Assembly: GCA_018365455.1 (NCBI GenBank)
Contig: JAGZJZ010000001.1
Location: forward strand, 62,001 to 126,000
Length of the DNA: 64,000 nt
DNA from: Clostridiales bacterium
GTDB taxonomy: Bacteria; Bacillota; Clostridia; Lachnospirales; Lachnospiraceae
Reading direction: 5' to 3'
Positions 7,834 through 15,383 of the stretch are shown one piece after another. How positions within the stretch are numbered: position 1 is the stretch's first letter; each line of letters opens with the position of its first letter. Under the pieces are notes generated by a model. It searched no databases, was not told the origin of the DNA, and was given only the letters and a program-made list of their open reading frames with translations. Position numbers and translations under genes: made by a program.

Positions 7834-8933
7834 TAAATTCCTCCTTCCAGAATGTCTTTCGCTCCTGCGGAACAGGTCTTTACATCCTGTGCGCCCACTC
7901 GTCCCAGAATTTCCAGATAATCACTTTCGATGCCGCAGCCGCACTCTTCATGGGAATGGATGCAGCCCAGGTCATCGGTCATAATACTCATGATGGGAAT
8001 ACTGGAATGTACGGGTGTCATCAGGTTAATCAATCCTGTTTTGCCATTGTCCAGAGGTTTCAGGGTCTCCACATCACGGATAATTACCCTGGCGTAAGAA
8101 GGAATGTGGAAATGATGGTTTTTACAGGTACAGTATAGAACGGGATGTTCGGCTGCACCAAAAAACTCATGTATCTGATCCTGTTCGATTCCCAGGGTCT
8201 GTTTAGCCAGAGCATAGAGTTTTTCCTTGGAAATCTCTTGCTGGGAGAATTGTTTCCAGCCACCGCCAAGAAGGATTTTAGACCCTTTGGGAAGACGGCA
8301 GCTAAGATTGGCTTCCTGCATTTTTTCCAGCAGGAAGAACAGATACGAGGGAAAACCAATAATGCGGACAGCCGTCTTTTTCTGAGCCAGGTTCACAGTT
8401 CTCTTCAGCAATCCTTCCAGGTTCAACTGATATTTTCCGTTTTTATACGTCAGGGCATACTTTCTGGAAAGAGGCAGTGCATACATGGAAGACAAAGTGG
8501 CTGTTTTGGATATCACTGTTTTATTTTCACGTACCGGCTGATATCCCAGCATGATATAGTGAGCTGGTTTCAGAGAAAAAATCCGGTGTATTTTACCAAG
8601 CCTTATTGCCATTTTGGAAAAGAGTAAAATTTCTCCCGGAGAGTAACTGATTTTACTAACCTTTCCGCTGGTACCTGACGAGGTAACTTTGACAAAGGAA
8701 GAATGCTCCAGGGATATATCATTTCTTTTAAAATAAGAGGTAGGGATTACCGGTATGCGGTACAGGTCTTCTTCTGATTTAAGCTGTTCTGGGGCAAAAC
8801 CATTTAATTTGCAAATTTCCCGGTATGAGTTTGAAATTTCATAGAAATCCCTGCAGACTGCTTTCATCCCATGGAAAAAGAAATCCCGGTTTTGCTGAAA
8901 TTGTAAGGGTTTTTGGTTCCAAATAATTTGCAT
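7833..8933 (-). CDS. LuxE-type acyl-protein synthetase
   Basis: Adenylate-forming acyl-protein synthetase of the LuxE family (366 residues), which activates a fatty acid with ATP and hands it to the partner reductase. Visible motifs are the P-loop-like TSSGTSGK at 84-91, KGSKILLGGGWKQFS, HEFFGAAEHPVLYCTC, HFHIPSYARVIIRDVETL and a C-terminal Cys at about 354 (KTCSAGAK) where LuxE carries its acyl-thioester. The start is uncertain: the best SD (GGGAGG) is spaced for an ATG 14 bases upstream in another frame, while the in-frame ATG at 8933 has no close SD. It lies 35 bp after the DUF4003 gene. Confidence 0.85.
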   Translation of the reverse strand: MQIIWNQKPLQFQQNRDFFFHGMKAVCRDFYEISNSYREICKLNGFAPEQLKSEEDLYRIPVIPTSYFKRNDISLEHSSFVKVTSSGTSGKVSKISYSPGEILLFSKMAIRLGKIHRIFSLKPAHYIMLGYQPVRENKTVISKTATLSSMYALPLSRKYALTYKNGKYQLNLEGLLKRTVNLAQKKTAVRIIGFPSYLFFLLEKMQEANLSCRLPKGSKILLGGGWKQFSQQEISKEKLYALAKQTLGIEQDQIHEFFGAAEHPVLYCTCKNHHFHIPSYARVIIRDVETLKPLDNGKTGLINLMTPVHSSIPIMSIMTDDLGCIHSHEECGCGIESDYLEILGRVGAQDVKTCSAGAKDILEGGI

Positions 8934-8968
8934 AAGTTTTTATCCATCACGTTCCTCCCTTTGTCCCA

Positions 8969-9961
8969 TCAGGACGATGAACTGGAAGCAGATGCAGCAG
9001 CGGCACCGGCTGCAGCTGCGGAGGCACAAAGTGCTGCCTGCTGTGCGATTACCAGGGATACCACTCCATTGAGTGTGGCTGTCTTCATAGGCTGAAGCTG
9101 GGGCATATAGTCACACATGGTCAGAACGCCGGCATACATCAGACGCTGCCTGGCACCAATGCCAAATGCTCCAAATCCTTTCTGGGAATGGAGATAATCG
9201 TCCACATCCATGATATCCTGTGCCAGTGTTTTTAGGTCGGTATCTAAAAGTGCCAGTACCCCCAGTGTAGCCAGTTCGTAGCTTGTGCCGTATTTATGGC
9301 CGTGGGATTTCAGATCATCGAATAATGCCATTGCTTTTTCACACTTCTGCGCTGCTGCCTCTTCCCCCAATGCCAGGATATGGCTTAAGGACTGTACGGC
9401 ATTCCCCGAAAAGAAGTAAGGTTTCAAAAGCGTATAGCAGCGCTCCATTTCCTGCTCGATATAGATATCATCCAGTTGGGAGAGGGCGAGCAGGGCGGCA
9501 AAGGAACTGTCTTCACCGGATGTGAGAAATGGATGTGCTTCCTTCATACGATTGTAGATCGTTCTGGTCCGATGAATAATCTGTTCGTATTGTCCGGGTT
9601 CCGCCATATCTGAGATTACGGAGGCTGCTACCGTTAGGTATTCCGATCCCCAGAAAACTTCTTTTAACTTTCCGTAAATATCCAGTAATTGGTTTAGTTT
9701 ATTCTCCGGACTGGGTGAAAGGGAAAGGGTTGATACCGTTGCCATCTTAGAAATGCCCCGGAAATTTGAGAAAAAACCGGTCTTCTCTTTCAGGAGGTCC
9801 CGGCAGTCCTTCAGCACTCCGGCATCTGCCTGAAGCCCTCTGATTGTAAATAAGCTTGCACAGAGCGGATAAATATAATAGCTCTCCCAACCGAATGCAT
9901 TTTTTACAATGTCTCTGTTTTGTATAAAAAGCTGACAGCGTTTTTGTAATTCATCTCTCAT
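8969..9961 (-). CDS. DUF4003 family protein
   Basis: Mostly helical cytoplasmic protein of 330 residues matching DUF4003, a Firmicutes family of unknown function. Features include a repeated helical body (FGAFGIGARQRLMYAGVL) and an odd low-complexity tail of Ala, Gly and a run of Ser. The start is placed at 9961 (MRDELQKRC) because AGGAGG lies nine bases upstream; the frame is open six codons further but that ATG overlaps the SD. It is first gene of the DUF4003-luxE-luxC run, so a role alongside acyl activation or reduction is possible by context only. Confidence 0.75.
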   Translation of the reverse strand: MRDELQKRCQLFIQNRDIVKNAFGWESYYIYPLCASLFTIRGLQADAGVLKDCRDLLKEKTGFFSNFRGISKMATVSTLSLSPSPENKLNQLLDIYGKLKEVFWGSEYLTVAASVISDMAEPGQYEQIIHRTRTIYNRMKEAHPFLTSGEDSSFAALLALSQLDDIYIEQEMERCYTLLKPYFFSGNAVQSLSHILALGEEAAAQKCEKAMALFDDLKSHGHKYGTSYELATLGVLALLDTDLKTLAQDIMDVDDYLHSQKGFGAFGIGARQRLMYAGVLTMCDYMPQLQPMKTATLNGVVSLVIAQQAALCASAAAAGAAAASASSSSS

Positions 9962-10018
9962 AATTTTCGCCTCCTGCATGATCGTTTAAATGTTTGTGTT
10001 TTCATTATGTTCTACACT

Positions 10019-10047
10019 ATTATACATTAGAAAGTCTGGGAAGCCAA
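10019..10047 (-). promoter_or_regulatory. SigA promoter of the DUF4003-luxE-luxC operon
   Basis: Minus-strand TTGGCT, 17-bp spacer, TATAAT. The -10 lies about 55 bp before the DUF4003 start. The -35 touches the A/T run of the terminator of the preceding flavodoxin operon, so the two units are packed back to back. Confidence 0.65.
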
Positions 10048-10086
10048 TCAAAAAAAGAAGTCTATCTGATATTGGATAAACTTCTT
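10048..10086 (-). terminator. Terminator of the TetR/flavodoxin operon
   Basis: On the minus strand AAGAAGT and ACTTCTT form a stem around an 18-base loop, followed by a run of T. It begins about 10 bases after the stop codon of the gene ending at 10095. Confidence 0.7.
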
Positions 10087-10094
10087 CTTTCATG

Positions 10095-10775
10095 CTATGA
10101 ATTAAATTGACGAAACAAACTTTTAGTGGTGCGTGGACTTGCCTGCCGGTGGATTTCCTTTGCCTTCATACCATTTTGCCTGATCTCCTGCCTCCAGCCC
10201 AGTTGTGCTGCTAACTTATAAGCAAATCGGGGAAAACCAGGTGAAATATAGATATTATTTCTTGCTTTTTTGTATAGGATCATATCCTTCATATGAGCAA
10301 GGGAAAGAACAATCTGTTTCATGGGACCCTTATCTGAGCTTTCGCTGCCCAGCATCGGAAGCATGCCGCCACCGCCTATGCCTATACCATATCCCCAATT
10401 GACACCTGCTTTTTGACACCAGCATTTTAACATATCAAGAGCGGTTTTGTTCTGTCTGCCTTCATAAAATCCACAGTTAGCGATTGCATAAACCATTTGT
10501 TTTTTCTTCGGCAGGTTTTGCTTTAAAGCAGTTTCCAGCTGAATCAGACAGCCTGTCATATGGGAGGGGAGTCCATCCACATAGAGGGGAAATATAAATA
10601 ACAGCGTATCACATTCTGATATAAGGGAAAGCGTTTCTTGCTGGAATTCTTTTTTTCGCATGTGCAATTCCAATACTTCTGCATTTCCTGCAAACAGTGA
10701 AAGGAGTTTTTGATGCAGGTATTCGGAGTTGCTGTTTTTTACCTTGGGGCTGCAATTTATCAATGCAAGCTTCAT
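10095..10775 (-). CDS. Flavodoxin-fold NAD(P)H-dependent oxidoreductase
   Basis: Protein of 226 residues with the flavodoxin/NADPH-dependent FMN reductase fold: N-terminal strand and phosphate loop MKLALINCSPKVKNSNSEYL, then DTLLFIFPLYVDGLPSHM and ANCGFYEGRQNK around the FMN site. A Gly-rich stretch (GYGIGIGGGGMLPMLG) is unusual. It probably binds FMN and reduces an unknown substrate. It overlaps the upstream flavodoxin-like gene by four bases, so the TetR gene and both oxidoreductases form one coupled operon. Confidence 0.8.
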   Translation of the reverse strand: MKLALINCSPKVKNSNSEYLHQKLLSLFAGNAEVLELHMRKKEFQQETLSLISECDTLLFIFPLYVDGLPSHMTGCLIQLETALKQNLPKKKQMVYAIANCGFYEGRQNKTALDMLKCWCQKAGVNWGYGIGIGGGGMLPMLGSESSDKGPMKQIVLSLAHMKDMILYKKARNNIYISPGFPRFAYKLAAQLGWRQEIRQNGMKAKEIHRQASPRTTKSLFRQFNS

Positions 10776-11281
10776 ACTTCAGTGCCTCCTTTTATTTGTT
10801 CAGGACTTCTCAAAAAAGAAACTTTACGAACCTTACAGTATAAGTTGATGGAATTTGCTTTCACAAGTTCTTTTGCAATTTCTTTTTCCTCTTCTGTAAT
10901 TTCTTCACCATAGAAATGTACGGTCAGTTCAAACTCCTTTTTATAACGCTGCTTGTGATGCATCTCTCCATTTTTCATTACAAAGTCAGGATGAAGATAA
11001 GGCAGGCTTCGATCCAATACGTTTTTTACAAAACAGCTGAATCCACCATAGCAGCACTTACTGATGATCGTTATTTTTTCACTTTGCGAAATCAGATAAC
11101 CCATATCACCATAGGCATCGCTGCGTATCATGCAGGTGCCTGGTGTCTTTAACAAGCAGCCAAAGCAGCCAATGCATGGATGGATACCGGGGTCTTCTCC
11201 TATAACCAGGGTATCTTTGCCTGGATCTGGCATAAGTTTATGAAATACTTCTTTTTGCAGGTCATGAATAATGAGTTTCAT
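10772..11281 (-). CDS. Iron-sulfur flavoprotein-like oxidoreductase
   Basis: Flavodoxin-fold protein of 169 residues. Around residue 36 it has CIGCFGCLLKTPGTC, fitting the C-x2-C-x2-C-x7-C ligand pattern of Isf-type iron-sulfur flavoproteins. The N-terminus lacks the usual long phosphate loop. ISKCCYGGFSCFVKNVLDR matches the region near the flavin in the family. An SD (AAGGAGG) precedes ATG. The start lies 20 bases inside the end of the TetR gene and the stop overlaps the next flavodoxin gene by four bases, so all three proteins should be made together. Confidence 0.75.
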   Translation of the reverse strand: MKLIIHDLQKEVFHKLMPDPGKDTLVIGEDPGIHPCIGCFGCLLKTPGTCMIRSDAYGDMGYLISQSEKITIISKCCYGGFSCFVKNVLDRSLPYLHPDFVMKNGEMHHKQRYKKEFELTVHFYGEEITEEEKEIAKELVKANSINLYCKVRKVSFLRSPEQIKGGTEV

Positions 11282-11849
11282 TTATTTTAGCCTCCTTTCT
11301 GGACTGGTCTAAAAATGCGCGGAATGCCGCGTCAGTTAAACGTTGTATATCCTCATTTGGAATATCAGCGGCTCCGGTTGCGATCATGGAAGCAATTCCA
11401 TGGGTATAGAGCATCATGTTCAGATAGATTTTCTTCGATTCTTCCCCATTCAAATTAAGGGTGTTCATAATGGATTCCGTAACATCATCTCTGGTACACT
11501 GCCGGATAATATCTTCGAAACTGGCAGCTTTCATATATTCTGAAAGATACAGAAAACGAAATAGATACTTCTCATCTTTTGCAAAACCGATATGGCACTT
11601 GCCAATTGATTCAAAGTAGCATTCCTGTGATGCATTTTTTTCAATATATTTGCTTAAAAACTGCTGGGTATAGGCAAACAATTCCTGCATAAGTTCAGTC
11701 ATATTCTCATAATAACTGTAAATTGGCTGTACAGAGCAGCCAGCAGATTTGGCTACGCTGCGTGCATTCACCGCCTCATGACCGCTAAAGCGCAGCAACT
11801 CAAAAGCGGAATCCAAAATGATTTGTTTGGTTATTTTTTGTTTAGGCAT
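11262..11849 (-). CDS. TetR family transcriptional regulator
   Basis: 195-residue TetR-type repressor. The N-terminal helix-turn-helix is clear (ILDSAFELL, then ARSVAKSAGCSVQPIYSYYENM); the C-terminal ligand domain is not assignable. The start is 11849 (MPKQKITK) with AAAGGAG seven bases upstream; a longer frame from 11870 begins inside the operator and lacks an SD. It heads the operon with two flavodoxin-fold proteins and should repress it through the dyad at 11863-11892. By analogy with similar units the inducer may be an electrophile or quinone; this is inference. Confidence 0.88.
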   Translation of the reverse strand: MPKQKITKQIILDSAFELLRFSGHEAVNARSVAKSAGCSVQPIYSYYENMTELMQELFAYTQQFLSKYIEKNASQECYFESIGKCHIGFAKDEKYLFRFLYLSEYMKAASFEDIIRQCTRDDVTESIMNTLNLNGEESKKIYLNMMLYTHGIASMIATGAADIPNEDIQRLTDAAFRAFLDQSRKEAKINETHYS

Positions 11850-11862
11850 ACGACTCCTTTGA

Positions 11863-11892
11863 AATAACATTCGTTATATAACTATTGTTATT
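11863..11892. promoter_or_regulatory. Nested dyad, likely TetR operator
   Basis: A symmetric 30-bp site: outer arms AATAACA (11863-11869) and TGTTATT (11886-11892), and an inner perfect palindrome GTTATATAAC (11873-11882), each three bases from the arms. It covers the expected transcription start, between the -10 box and the TetR gene's SD, where binding would block transcription of its own operon. Confidence 0.7.
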
Positions 11893-11918
11893 ATAATGCG
11901 CAAATTAAATATTGTCAA
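11890..11918 (-). promoter_or_regulatory. Consensus SigA promoter of the TetR operon
   Basis: Minus-strand TTGACA, exactly 17 bp, TATAAT: a full match to the SigA consensus. It should be very strong unless repressed, which fits the operator that overlaps its downstream edge. Confidence 0.85.
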
Positions 11919-11937
11919 TAGAAAAGACGTTTGAATA

Positions 11938-11978
11938 TAAAAAAGCAGAAGTTTCTTCATTGCTGAAATAACTTCTGC
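11938..11978 (-). terminator. Terminator after rlmH
   Basis: Minus-strand stem GCAGAAGTT/AACTTCTGC (nine perfect pairs) followed by six or more T, about 20 bases past the rlmH stop. Confidence 0.85.
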
Positions 11979-11997
11979 TTCCTTAATGGCATTCTTT

Positions 11998-12477
11998 TTA
12001 TTTGTGATAGGGTTCATTTTGAATAATCCGGTAAGCACGATAAATCTGCTCTAATAGAATTACCCGCATCAGCTGATGAGGAAAGGTCATATCTGAAAAA
12101 CTGATCAGGCGGTCCGCTCTTTTTAATACCCGTTCATCCAGCCCCAGAGATCCGCCGATAATAAACATCAGATGACTGTCACCGCCGATGCCAAGACGAT
12201 TGATCGTGTCTGCAAAGTCTTCCGAGGACATTTTTTTACCCTGAATTGCCAGAGCAAATACATAAGAGTTGTCTTTGATGGTTTTTAAGATACGCTCGCC
12301 TTCCTTTGCTTTAATCTGCATCTCTTCTGCTTCACTTGCCCCATCCGGTGTCTTTTCGTCTGCCAGTTCCAGGATCTCCAGCTTGCAGTACCGGCTGAGG
12401 CGTTTGGCATATTCCTTTATGGCATCTGTGAAATATTTTTCTTTTATTTTGCCTACGGTAATTAATGTGATTTTCAT
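11998..12477 (-). CDS. rlmH: 23S rRNA pseudouridine-1915 N3-methyltransferase
   Basis: RlmH, a SPOUT-class methyltransferase of 159 residues acting on 70S ribosomes at helix 69. It begins MKITLITVGKIKEKYF and has the C-terminal knot region LMFIIGGSLGLDERV, SFSDMTFPHQLMRVILLEQIYRAYRI and the conserved ending NEPYHK, all diagnostic. It lies seven bases after the Dabb gene and ends at a strong terminator. Confidence 0.97.
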   Translation of the reverse strand: MKITLITVGKIKEKYFTDAIKEYAKRLSRYCKLEILELADEKTPDGASEAEEMQIKAKEGERILKTIKDNSYVFALAIQGKKMSSEDFADTINRLGIGGDSHLMFIIGGSLGLDERVLKRADRLISFSDMTFPHQLMRVILLEQIYRAYRIIQNEPYHK

Positions 12478-12483
12478 CGAGGA

Positions 12484-12777
12484 TTAAAAGTCCAGGCAGG
12501 CACGGTTACAGGTTACGCTTCTGACAAATTTACCGGCTTCCACGTGTGCAGGATGAACGGTATAATTATTCAGTGCTTCCACGCTTTCATATTCCCCGAT
12601 CAGGGCGATGTCACGGTTGCTGCTGTCAAGTTCATTCAGAACTACCTGCAACGAAATAACGCCTGGTATTACGTCTTTCAGGGGTTCCAGGATAGACTTC
12701 ATTTTCATTCCCGCTTCTTTTTTTTCTTCTGTTGTCATCGTTTCTACAAAATTCCAAAGTACAATGTGTTTTACCAT
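12484..12777 (-). CDS. Dabb-domain (dimeric alpha/beta barrel) protein
   Basis: 97-residue protein of the stress-responsive A/B barrel (Dabb) family. The start MVKHIVLWNF, the middle strand and NYTVHPAHVEAGKFVRSV with its conserved His pair match the family. Members are small dimers of mostly unknown function; some are olivetolic-acid-cyclase-like, but nothing here indicates a substrate. It is cotranscribed with rlmH. Confidence 0.85.
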   Translation of the reverse strand: MVKHIVLWNFVETMTTEEKKEAGMKMKSILEPLKDVIPGVISLQVVLNELDSSNRDIALIGEYESVEALNNYTVHPAHVEAGKFVRSVTCNRACLDF

Positions 12778-12845
12778 AATGAATGCTCCTTTTTCTTATA
12801 CATGTTATTTATATCGCCAGTACAACACTGGGTAATTATCGAAAT

Positions 12846-12870
12846 CCCTCACTTACATAATCAGTGAGGG
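12846..12870. other. Perfect short hairpin in the nfnB-Dabb gap
   Basis: CCCTCAC and GTGAGGG (seven pairs, 11-base loop) followed by TTTCTTT on the plus strand. It has terminator form only on the plus strand, where no gene ends. A further G/C-rich imperfect hairpin (AGAGGG to CCCTCT) lies at about 12888-12926. Confidence 0.5.
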
Positions 12871-12936
12871 TTTCTTTGATTAAAGAAAAGAGGGGGAAGG
12901 GTACTGGTAACCGCTTCCGCCCTCTTACTATAAGTC

Positions 12937-12966
12937 AAAAACCCCGCGGCAAGCAACGGGGTTTTT
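12937..12966 (-). terminator. Terminator after nfnB, within repeat copy C
   Basis: AAAAACCCCG and CGGGGTTTTT flank a 10-base loop, giving a bidirectional terminator about 50 bases past the nfnB stop. The CAACGGGGT half is also part of the dispersed repeat family. Confidence 0.8.
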
Positions 12967-13000
12967 GTTCTCCGCTTGGTACGTTGCTCACGGGAATAAA
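12967..13000 (+). repeat. Intergenic repeat, short copy C
   Basis: Plus-strand CGCTTGGTACGTTGC, then TCACGGGAATAAA, matching the ends of copies A and B (CGTTTGGCTCGTTGC, then GCGGGAATAAA). The central stem region is missing and orientation is opposite to copies A and B. Confidence 0.55.
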
Positions 13001-13017
13001 AATGAATAGATTTCACC

Positions 13018-14406
13018 TTATCTGTTCTTTAAGAATTCATCAATTCCTTTTGCTGCTGCTTTTCCGGCACCCATAGCAAGGATAACGGTAGCGGCACCTG
13101 TCACTGCATCTCCGCCTGCATAAACGCCGTCTTTGCTGGTCTTACCTGTGTCTTCATCAGCGATAATACATTTACGTTTATTAATATCCAGACCGATGGT
13201 TGTGGAAGAAATCAATGGGTTTGGAGAAGTTCCAAGGGACATGATAACGGTATCCAGTTCTAATTCAAACTCTGATCCCGGAATCTCTACCGGACGTCTT
13301 CTGCCGGATGCATCCGGTTCACCAAGTTCCATGCGGATACATTTCATGCCTTTGACAGCATCGTTTTCATCTACCAGAATCTCAATTGGATTGGTTAATA
13401 AATCAAAGATGATGCCTTCTTCTTTTGCATGATGTACTTCCTCCACTCTGGCTGGAAGTTCGGCTTCACTTCTGCGGTATACGATATGTACTTCTGCACC
13501 CAGACGCAGAGCTGTTCTGGCTGCATCCATTGCAACGTTTCCGCCGCCTACTACCGCAACTTTTTTACCACGTGCGATAGGTGTGTCATAATCTTCACGG
13601 AATGCTTTCATCAGGTTATTTCTGGTCAGGTATTCATTTGCGGAGAATACGCCGTTTGCATTTTCTCCCGGAATGCCCATGAACATTGGAAGACCTGCTC
13701 CGGATCCGATAAATACGGCTTCAAATCCTTCTTCATTCATCAGTTCATCAATGGTTGTGGATTTTCCGATAATAACGTTGGTTTCCAGCTTTACGCCCAG
13801 AGATTTTACGTTTTCCACTTCTTTTGCAACTACATCTAATTTGGGAAGACGGAATTCCGGAATACCATATACCAATACTCCGCCAGGCTCATGAAGAGCT
13901 TCAAAAATGGTAACATCATATCCCATTTTTGCAAGATCACCGGCACAGGTAAGTCCTGCAGGGCCGGAACCGATTACTGCTACTTTATGTCCATTGGAAG
14001 ATTCCGGTGCTGGTGGTTTAACATCGTTGTCCCGCGCCCAGTCAGCTACGAAACGTTCCAGTTTTCCGATGGAAACAGGTTCGCCTTTAATTCCACGGAT
14101 ACATTTTCCTTCACACTGGCTTTCCTGGGGGCATACACGACCGCAGATAGCAGGAAGGGAACTGGATTCGGAAATTACATTATAAGCTTCTTTGATGTCT
14201 CCTTCTTTTACTGCACTGATAAATCCCGGGATATTAATGGAAACAGGACAGCCGGTAATACATTTTGCATTTTTACAATTGATGCAGCGTACGGCTTCTT
14301 CCATTGCTTCTTCCTGGTTATATCCAAGACATACTTCTTCAAAATTCGCAGCTCTGACTTTCGGAGCCTGCTCTCTTACCGGAACCTTTTTTAATACGTC
14401 ACCCAT
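13018..14406 (-). CDS. nfnB: NfnB / GltA-type NADPH oxidoreductase large subunit
   Basis: 462-residue flavoprotein. Near residue 40 a ferredoxin-like Cys set (CINCKNAKCITGCPVSINIPGF) and CGRVCPQESQCEGKC bind two [4Fe-4S] clusters. An FAD site (VIGSGPAGLTCAGDLAKMG) and an NADPH site (VVGGGNVAMDAARTALRLG) follow. Alone it would be called glutamate synthase small chain, but no large glutamate synthase is present and the partner gene upstream is NfnA-like. Together they should be NADH-dependent ferredoxin:NADP+ oxidoreductase, an electron-bifurcating enzyme of anaerobes. Its ATG overlaps the nfnA stop by one base. Confidence 0.9.
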   Translation of the reverse strand: MGDVLKKVPVREQAPKVRAANFEEVCLGYNQEEAMEEAVRCINCKNAKCITGCPVSINIPGFISAVKEGDIKEAYNVISESSSLPAICGRVCPQESQCEGKCIRGIKGEPVSIGKLERFVADWARDNDVKPPAPESSNGHKVAVIGSGPAGLTCAGDLAKMGYDVTIFEALHEPGGVLVYGIPEFRLPKLDVVAKEVENVKSLGVKLETNVIIGKSTTIDELMNEEGFEAVFIGSGAGLPMFMGIPGENANGVFSANEYLTRNNLMKAFREDYDTPIARGKKVAVVGGGNVAMDAARTALRLGAEVHIVYRRSEAELPARVEEVHHAKEEGIIFDLLTNPIEILVDENDAVKGMKCIRMELGEPDASGRRRPVEIPGSEFELELDTVIMSLGTSPNPLISSTTIGLDINKRKCIIADEDTGKTSKDGVYAGGDAVTGAATVILAMGAGKAAAKGIDEFLKNR

Positions 14407-15302
14407 TATTTGTCACCTCCGCAATTTCCACATCCGCCATGATGTGTATCTCCTTCTTGCAATTTCAAAATTGCACGGCCTTCATCGGTTTTATACATCT
14501 GCTGTCTTTTCATGGCCTCATCGAAATTAATTAAGTGTCCGTCAAATTCAGGTCCGTCAACACATGCAAATTTAACTTCGCCGCCTACAGTTAAACGACA
14601 GGCGCCGCACATGCCGGTACCATCTACCATTATCGGATTCATGCTGACAACAGTAGGAAGACCCAGCTTCTTTGTAGTCAGACATGTAAATTTCATCATT
14701 ATCATCGGACCGATTGCGATTACAACGTCATATTCTTTTCCTTCATTTTGAACAAGATCTTCAATGACTTTTGTAACCATACCGCTTCTGCCGTATGATC
14801 CATCATCAGTTGTGACATAGAGATTACCTGCAACTGCTTCCATTTCTTTTTCCAGAATTAATAAATCTTTTGTTTTGGATCCCATTATAACATCTGCTGC
14901 GATACCCTGTTCATGCAGCCATTTTACCTGGGGATATACCGGAGCTGTACCAACACCGCCTGCTACGAATAAGATTTTTTTCTTTTTCACTTCTTCCAGG
15001 TCTTCTGTACAAAGTTCAGAAGGCTGTCCTAAAGGTCCTACAAAATCTCTGAAATAATCACCTGTCTGCAATTTTGAGAATTTTTCTGTGGAAGCACCTA
15101 CGATCTGGAATACGATGGTAATTGTTCCTTCTTCTGCATCATAATCACAGATGGTAAGTGGAATCCGCTCCCCTTTTTCATCCTCTTTTGCGATGACAAA
15201 TTGTCCTGGCAGACAATGTTTAGCAATTCTTGGTGCATCAACTACCATGAGAAAAATCTTGTCCGCAAGTTTTTCTGCTTTACGTATTTTGTACATAATC
15301 AT
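14406..15302 (-). CDS. nfnA: NfnA / sulfide dehydrogenase small subunit
   Basis: 298-residue FAD/NAD(H) and [2Fe-2S] protein related to dihydroorotate dehydrogenase electron-transfer subunit. Visible are the FAD-binding region (RIPLTICDYD), the NAD site (LFVAGGVGTAPVYPQVKWL) and the [2Fe-2S] ligands in MCGACRLTVGGEVKFACVDGP. An unusual Gly/His/Cys tail (HHGGCGNCGG) closes the protein. It pairs with NfnB to couple NADH and reduced ferredoxin to NADPH formation. Confidence 0.9.
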   Translation of the reverse strand: MIMYKIRKAEKLADKIFLMVVDAPRIAKHCLPGQFVIAKEDEKGERIPLTICDYDAEEGTITIVFQIVGASTEKFSKLQTGDYFRDFVGPLGQPSELCTEDLEEVKKKKILFVAGGVGTAPVYPQVKWLHEQGIAADVIMGSKTKDLLILEKEMEAVAGNLYVTTDDGSYGRSGMVTKVIEDLVQNEGKEYDVVIAIGPMIMMKFTCLTTKKLGLPTVVSMNPIMVDGTGMCGACRLTVGGEVKFACVDGPEFDGHLINFDEAMKRQQMYKTDEGRAILKLQEGDTHHGGCGNCGGDK

Positions 15303-15352
15303 CCTCCTATTTTTAACAGAGTCTTATAGGCTCTATTTTTTACCTCACTACT

Positions 15353-15381
15353 ACTATAAAGCATACCTATCAAAAATTCAA
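15353..15381 (-). promoter_or_regulatory. SigA promoter of nfnAB
   Basis: Minus-strand TTGAAT, 17 bp, TATAGT, ending about 50 bases before the nfnA ATG. Confidence 0.6.
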
Positions 15382-15383
15382 TA

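Noticed and set aside
6565..8933. Bioluminescence operon
   Set aside because: LuxC and LuxE homologues are present, but no LuxA, LuxB or LuxD gene is in the window, and the host is likely a strict anaerobe.
13018..14406. Glutamate synthase small subunit
   Set aside because: No large glutamate synthase gene is adjacent; the neighbour is NfnA-like with a one-base overlap, so NfnB is the better name.
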